From Pestalotiopsis fici W106-1 (lineage: Eukaryota; Ascomycota; Sordariomycetes; Amphisphaeriales; Sporocadaceae): 64,000 nucleotides of DNA. The stretch spans positions 4,281,520 to 4,345,519 of the forward strand of contig NW_006917092.1 of the NCBI RefSeq assembly GCF_000516985.1. The letters run 5' to 3'. The notes under the pieces were generated by a model. The model made no database searches, had not been told where the DNA came from, and saw only the letters and a program-made list of their open reading frames with translations. Shown here piece after piece: positions 58,301 to 64,000 of the stretch (within the stretch, counting starts at the first letter, position 1; each line of letters starts with the position of its first letter). Position numbers and translations under genes: made by a program.

Positions 58301-61300
58301 GCGGCGCAAAGCCGGCGTATTTTTAGGTTTTTCCTTTGCGCTTTACGGATTAATTTTAGGAATTCGGTAAAATTCTCGTTTTCGTAAACCTTTATTTTTT
58401 TTAGGGCTTTTTAAGCCGTTTTATAATTTACGACCGTTTATATATTTATAAATTATTATACCGCGGCTACGGGAATATTATCGTATATAACGGGATTAAA
58501 AGCAACGCTTTATACCGCGGCTATTTTGGCTTATAAGTCGTATAAATATTTTATTTTCGCTAGCTTTTCGCTAGCGTAATTAGGTTTTTTCGACGGCGTA
58601 TTTATAGGGTTATTTTTTTTATTACGGTGCTTAATTATAAAATTAAAAAAAGATAAAAATATATATTATTTAGCTTATTTATTATTAAGCTGTTTTAAGC
58701 TTATAAAGCTTTATAAATTCGCGTAATTTATTATTATTTTTATTTAATAATTCGCTTTTTATAAATAATAACGCTAATATTTAAATAATTTTACGATTAC
58801 TATTATTTTTTTATTTAAAATATTATAATTTAATTCGGCTTTAGCTTTTAATTTCTTTAATTAAAAAATAATAAAATGCTATATATTAGCATCGTTTAAT
58901 TATAAAATAATCCCCGAAAGGGCAAAATCCGACGTATCGGTTTCTAAGCGAATCGGTTGCGCTAGGTTAAAGTAACGTAATAGCGGCGCTATTTAAAAAG
59001 CAAGCTTAAGGCTTTCGAAAATAGCTTTTATTATATTATTAAGCTTAATTTATCCCGGTTTCCTTCCGTTTTCTATCCTTTTTAGCAAATCGTTTAAAAG
59101 TCTCGTAATACGCAAATACCCTTTTATAAACCGTCGGTAAAAATTATAAAATCCGAAAAATACCTAAATATCGTAATAGTTTTAAAAGCGCGGCTACGTT
59201 AAAATAATAGTAATATATACGGGATTTATAAAAATTCTTTTTATAAATATAATAAATTTAAAAAATTTTACGCGATCCTAATAAAATATATATTTAAAAA
59301 ATTTGGCGTAAAATTTTGCTTACCGCAACCTTTTTAATACGGCCCGGAAATCCCTAATATAATCTTTTTTAGTTTTCGAAAAAATTAAAATATTATTAAA
59401 ATACGCGATATATACGGTATTTAATAAACCGTATAGCAACCTATAAATATAATTTTAAAAAATAGCCGGAATATTAATTAGGCTAAAAAATATTATTATA
59501 TATTCGTAATAGCCGTAACGCGTGCGAAACGCTATTTTTTATTTATTTTCTTTTTTAATTTTTACGCGGTAATAAGCGTTTTTAATATTAATTTTAAAAA
59601 AGAATTTCGCGCTTATTACTCGGTCGAATATTTTTATAATTAAAAATAATAAATATCGATTTTTAATAATTACCTAATTTAATTTTTTATAATCGATATA
59701 AAATCGTAAAAAGCTATTTTTTTTTAATATAAATAAAATTAGGGTATTAGCTAGGCTCATAGATTTTCGGATTTATTTTAGCTCGAGGTTTTTTATAAAA
59801 TATTTTTATAACGCTTATAATTTATTTTAGGCTAAAGGGTAAATAGGCTTATATAATGGCGTTTCGCCGGGTAAAAGGTTAATTATATGGTTTGTTTTTC
59901 GATTAAAAAAAAGGTTCCTGCTTTATCGGGGTTAAATACGTTTAAATAAAATAATAGCTTTAAAAGGATTTTATCGTTTCGTTATCCGTTATTTTAGCTA
60001 AACGGGTCTTATTTTAGGAGCGCTATAATAGCAAAAATTTAGGCTGCTTTTTTAAATTTTCGAATAAATTCTTTAGGTATTAAAAAATATAATTCGTTAA
60101 TAGCGATTTTATAAAATTAGCGGTTCGTTTTTAAATCGAAAATAATTTTATATTTTTTAACGTAAATTAAAATAATAAAATAAAATTGCTTTTAGGTTTT
60201 AAATTTCGGTCGATAGCAATATAATATTATATAAATTTGCGTATAGTACGTCGGTAATTAATAGCTTATATTTATATTTTATATATTTTATAAATCGGGT
60301 ACGTTAAATTATTTACCGCTTTTAATACCGGTGTTTCGCTTTCGATTCGCTTTAATCCCGTTTATTTTACGAAAATACGGCTAATATAGTTTATTTTTGT
60401 ATAAATATTTAGGTTAGCGAACGTTATTATATTTTAATTTTTTAAAATAATAATAAAAATATAAAAACGGGTTATTATTAAAAAAGGCTTTAACGTTCGG
60501 GGATTATTATTAGGGCTTAAGCTTTTCCCCGGCTTTATCTTTTAAATAATCCGCTGCTTTTTTGCTTGCTATTCCTTATTGCTTTAATTCGCGGCGTAAA
60601 GCATTTATTTAATAAATAAGTATTATTTTCGCAAATATAATAGGTAAATATATATTTTTTAGAATTAATAGGGTTTTTCGTTAAGCCTTCGTTTTTAAAT
60701 TTTAAATTTAAGCTTTAAATATAATCGGGACGGTTTTATTTATTCGAATTATTATAAAAACCCTTATAATTACCCTTTAATAAATAACCGCTTTGCCGCT
60801 ATTACTTATTTCCTTGGTAGCTAACGGGTTAATTATTATTATGCTTTTTTTTTAAAGCGATTTTAATTTACGAATTTTAATAGCTTTAAGCTTATATTAT
60901 TATATTAATTCGCTGTTAAAGCTTTATTTTAGCGTAAACATTAAAGTATATTTGGAAATTTTCGGCTAGCTTCGATTAAAACGCGTAAATTTAGGTTTTT
61001 TCGCTTTATCGGGGAAATTGGCTCTCGAAATTATTAAAATAAATATCGAAATCGCAGGGAAATTAATTCGATCGTTAGGATGCTTTTTCGTATATAGCTA
61101 TAATTTTATAAATTTAATTTTTTGCGTTCCGTAAAATAAAAAGCGTTTATTTAAAAAATTTTAGAAAATTATAATAAAGTTTATTACGTAACTCTTTTAT
61201 TTCGACGGTATTTATATAGCGACGCCAAAAAAATCTATAATTTCCGTTTATTTTATCGAAGGTATAAAGGACCTTTTATCGGTTTTTACGGAATTTTTTT

Positions 61301-61761
61301 AGGGCTTTTATATAGGCTAAATCGAGGTCGTTAAGCTAATTTTTTTATTATTAAAAATTTTAAAAGGTTTTAAAAATCGGGATATTAGTGGTTTTAAGGT
61401 CTTTTTTATTATTTAAGGAAAATAGGGAAAAATTATTTTATTATTAGTAATTACCGTAGCTTTCGCTATCGCCGCGGTTAAACCCTTTTATTTTATTAAA
61501 GCCTAAGGTACGGAGGAGTTTTTTTTATTATTTTTTTAAGCGTTATAATCGCTTAAAGCGCTCGATAATTTTTAAAATTTAATCGATTTAATCCGAAATT
61601 ATCGGGTTTAGTGCTAAAGGTTCTGGTCCCGAGGCCCCTTAATTAGGAGCGGGATTTTCGCCCGATTATAGCGTAACTATTACGCTTTTTTTACGCGCTA
61701 TACTCGATTTTATTGCTAAAAATATCTTTTATTAAATAATATATAAAAAAAAAATTAGAAT

Positions 61762-61945
61762 TATAACGGTTTACTAATAGGACGTTAAATAATAGTTAAT
61801 ATATTATATATTGCTATATAAATTAATTTTTGCAAAAGCAAGAATCTAGTGCGATTATATTGCGCTAATTATATCTAGCTGTGGCGTTAGCGCTGTAATA
61901 GCGGTGCGGCACCGCTGCGTAATGCCTGTATAGGAGGTTGTTATA
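61762..61945 (-). repeat. 5' LTR of the 6.75-kb Gypsy element
   Basis: 184 bp, plus-strand start TATAACGG (TG altered to TA) and end GTTGTTATA. Followed by the TATTT target duplication. Confidence 0.95.
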
Positions 61946-62334
61946 TATTTAAATAAATTAATATATTATAATTTATTAAAAATAACGATTTTTTTAAAAA
62001 ACCGCGTTTTTTATTTTTAGCCTTAATTATATCGGTTATTAAATAATAATTTATAAATTTTAAAGCTAAATTTACTAAATATATAACCGCTAAAAATATA
62101 TTAATTATCGAAATATTTAGCAATATATTATTTAATTCGGATAAATTAATTTCGGTAATTTTATTAAAGCCTAAATTTAAACCTAAATTTAAAATATTTA
62201 AATTTAAAAGCTATAAAGGCTTAATAAAGCGAAAGCTTACGGATATTTTTATTTAATAATTATTTAAACGCTTTCGCAAAATACGCTAATTTTAAAAAAT
62301 ATAATATACCGACGGAAACAAAAATAGCATTATA

Positions 62335-63036
62335 CAGGGTTGGCATTGAGTGTGAGCTTGAGTTAACTCAATTGAGTTAACTCAAACTCAATTGAGTTGA
62401 GTTATTAACTAAACTCAATTGAGTTATTAAAAATGCTAACTCAAACTCAATGATTTAGTTAATAGGTAAACTTAAACTAAATTAATTGAGTTGAGTTAAT
62501 AACTTAATTAACTTATTAACTTAAAAAATTATTAATTTTAATTAATAATTAATTAATTAAAATAATATAATACCGTGATTAAAAAAAGGAAAAATCAATA
62601 AATAAAACGCTTTACTTTTTTTTATTATACCGTTTTTATTGAATTTTTTAAAAAATAATTAAAATTTTATTATTCTTTATCTAATTATTTTATTAAACTT
62701 TAAAATTAATATTAAAATTAATTAAAAATCGTAAAATAAAAGTAATGTATGTATTTTAATTCTGGTTTTTTATAGAATTTAATAATATTTTAATATTAAT
62801 TTATTTATTTATTTTATAATTAAAATTAATTAATTTTGAGTTATTGAGTTAATAACTTAATTTAATTGAGTTAACTTAAACTTAATTGATTTAGTTAGGA
62901 CCTTAAGTAAAACTTATTGAGTTATTAAAATTAGTGAGTTTAACTTATTGATTTAGTTAGCACCCGGAATAAAACTTAACTCAATTGAGTTAACTTAAAC
63001 TCAAACTCAAAACTCAAACTAATTTTACCTACCCTG
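62335..63036 (+). mobile_element. hAT-type MITE, family H1, 702 bp, inserted in Gypsy copy B
   Basis: Starts CAGGGTTGGCATTGAG and ends TACCTACCCTG, flanked by the perfect duplication GCATTATA (62327-62334 and 63037-63044). Copy A retains the unoccupied site in reverse complement (TATAATGC, 46045-46052). No coding frame. Confidence 0.95.
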
Positions 63037-63140
63037 GCATTATAAAATAACGGGTTAATAATAACGAAATATTAGGGATTAAATAATAAAAATTATATTA
63101 ATATATTAATATATTATAATAAATTAGGAAAAAAAAAAGG

Positions 63141-63288
63141 TATTAAGCGTAGCCTAATATAATAACTAAACAGATAATTTAAGCGCGTAACGCTTAGCGT
63201 TATTATATAATAAATTGGCCTACGGCTAATCCGTAAATAGGAAATGCATGCTTTTACCACACTCTTTATAACCTAATGGTGCCTAATA
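63141..63288 (+). mobile_element. 3' LTR of Gypsy copy B (149-bp family)
   Basis: 148-bp copy of the 149-bp LTR, starting TATTAAGCGTAGCC and ending GGTGCCTAATA, immediately after a polypurine run (AGGAAAAAAAAAAGG). RIP-altered relative to 43850. Confidence 0.88.
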
Positions 63289-63467
63289 ATTAACGTCTTT
63301 ATTATACGTTTATACCTTTTATTTAAAGTTAAAGGTAATTTACGACGAATATAAAGAAACAATAAAAAAGAAACCGGAGTTAATAAATAAATTATTTTAT
63401 TTTATTATTTTAATTTTTATCGTATTATTTTATCCTTATTTAAATTATAATATTAACTTTTATTTAA

Positions 63468-64000
63468 AAACCGTTATTAAAAAGTCTTAACCAGGCTATT
63501 AGAGCTGGTGCAAGAAAATTAGATTATTATTTTCCGAAAAAAGCAACAGCCAATAAAATCGAAAATTTCGGACCTTATTTATTGGCTGTTATTTTAGATC
63601 CCCGAATTAAATTAACTCATTTTCAACGGAGTTATAAATTACACTTTTATAAAGGGGTTCTAGACCATATCACCACTCTTTATAAAGAAACTTATGAAGT
63701 GTAAGTTATTTTATTCTTTTATTTTATTCTTTATTAAATAAATATAATAATTAACTAATAAATTATTATAGGATTAAAAATAAACGGGAAGGTGGAATCG
63801 AAACCCAATCTATTAACGAAAACCAATTATAAGATAATTCGGATAAAAAAAGTTTCTTTTTAAATCGATTTACGGTCGTTTTAAATAACGAATGCGAAAC
63901 TTATCTTAACGAACCGTTAGCTTTATATAACGTCAATTATTTTTAATTTTTTAATTTAAACTAATTAGTTATAAAGTTATTAATTAATTTATTTTATAAG
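63468..64000 (+). pseudogene. hAT-superfamily transposase, 3' part, extends past the window
   Basis: A protein-like frame opens at 63468 and reads KSLNQAIRAGARKLDYYFPKK, then PYLLAVILDPRIKLTHF, the characteristic hAT block before the dimerisation region. It runs to a GTAAGT donor at 63701. A 71-bp intron (63701-63771, ending TATAG) joins to an exon containing ECETYLNEPLALYNVNYF, which resembles the C-terminal hAT dimerisation motif (E-x-x-Y-L-x-E-P). Only two in-frame stops (TAA, probably from CAA) interrupt it, far fewer than in the neighbouring retroelements. The upstream part is cut off by, or lies beyond, the LTR at 63288. It is a candidate relative of the transposase that moved the MITEs, but its ends lie outside the window. 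Confidence 0.85.

Larger units (their letters stand above)
55191..61945 (-). pseudogene. Full-length Gypsy/Ty3 retrotransposon, 6755 bp, RIP-inactivated
   Basis: Identically sized 184-bp LTRs (55191-55374 and 61762-61945) are flanked by the 5-bp duplication TATTT (55186-55190 and 61946-61950). A polypurine tract next to the left LTR shows the element runs right to left. Minus-strand motifs: reverse transcriptase AFRTRYGYYEY at about 59500-59535, with the catalytic YLDD box read as YFNN at 59393-59404 (G-to-A/C-to-T damage); integrase core VIIDRYTKINRFL and FRAPKGIISD at about 57760-57930; and a GPY/F-type integrase end (PKFIGLFRVLKLIKSSAYRL) at about 57060-57250. Order RT then integrase identifies Ty3/Gypsy (Metaviridae). 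About 1.5 kb between the pol end and the 3' LTR is unassigned. All frames carry many stops. Confidence 0.95.
54135..63288 (+). pseudogene. Gypsy retrotransposon copy B (3' part), interrupted, RIP-inactivated
   Basis: Pieces 54135-55190, 61951-62334 and 63045-63140 join to give about 1.55 kb that is the reverse complement of copy A positions 45937-47654. They end with a polypurine run and a 3' LTR at 63141-63288. The reading direction is plus. The interruptions are a complete second Gypsy element and an H1 MITE. Frames are full of TAA/TAG stops. The protein-like text (for example FSRLSSLLINIALYIDFSVL, then YYINPFTGKKAYN) belongs to the region downstream of integrase and I do not recognise it. 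Confidence 0.82.
42656..64000. repeat. AT-rich, RIP-mutated transposon island
   Basis: Composition changes abruptly to very AT-rich, with TA-dominated sequence. CA and TG dinucleotides are scarce while CG, CC and GG persist. This is the expected result of C-to-T change at CpA on both strands, i.e. repeat-induced point mutation. No intact host gene is present. The block consists of nested retrotransposons and MITEs, itemised separately. It continues to the right edge of the window, so its total size is unknown. Confidence 0.93.

Noticed and set aside
61941..62123. 60-codon minus-strand open frame in the AT-rich block
   Set aside because: An accidental frame across the end of a retroelement LTR and the opposite strand of Gypsy copy B.
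42656..64000. AT-rich block considered as mitochondrial DNA or a foreign contig
   Set aside because: It contains nuclear Gypsy and hAT elements with RIP-type mutation and continues directly from the TPS1 flank.

Overview
This is a draft-assembly fragment of a filamentous ascomycete genome, most likely Pezizomycotina and probably a sordariomycete. The evidence is short GT..AG introns of about 56-164 nt, an AA9 lytic polysaccharide monooxygenase, a CE4 chitin deacetylase, VID27, and an AT-rich repeat block carrying the signature of repeat-induced point mutation (RIP). Two 100-base N gaps (6628-6727 and 34576-34675) show it is a scaffold. I could not fix the genus.

The window has two compartments. 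Positions 1 to about 42650 are normal-GC, gene-bearing DNA with ten confidently modelled protein genes. In order they are: a C2H2 regulator (9963-12018, +) behind almost 10 kb with no recognisable gene; an AtuA/DUF1446 protein (14170-16222, +); a secreted chitin deacetylase (17387-18385, +); a Zn2Cys6 regulator (19868-22584, +); a secreted AA9 LPMO (25003-25994, +); chaperonin subunit CCT6 (26595-28608, -); a prenylcysteine lyase-like flavoenzyme (29445-31310, -); a short-chain dehydrogenase (32897-33954, -); VID27 (35057-37573, -); and trehalose-6-phosphate synthase (40858-42399, +). They are a mix of housekeeping, regulatory and secreted carbohydrate-active genes. I see no biosynthetic cluster and no operon-like logic. 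The deacetylase and LPMO both act on extracellular or wall polysaccharide, but nothing in the sequence shows they are co-regulated.

From about 42650 to the end the sequence becomes extremely AT-rich, CA and TG dinucleotides become scarce while CG survives, and host genes disappear. This is a nested transposon graveyard. I could resolve: two inverted 5'-truncated copies of one Gypsy-type element with a 149-bp LTR; two solo LTRs of that family; a second, complete 6755-bp Gypsy element (184-bp LTRs, TSD TATTT); a 2.3-kb LTR element with gag-like remnants; at least three families of hAT-type MITEs (CAGGG...CCCTG ends, 8-bp target duplications; two families have copies of identical length, 499 and 702 bp); and, at the right edge, the 3' part of a hAT transposase gene. 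The two inverted Gypsy copies serve as empty-site controls for each other at three insertion points, which makes the nesting order unusually well supported.

I found no clear new multi-gene system. The most interesting material is the MITE/hAT set, the unassigned sequence downstream of integrase in both Gypsy families, and the abrupt transposon boundary about 250 bp after the TPS1 stop codon.
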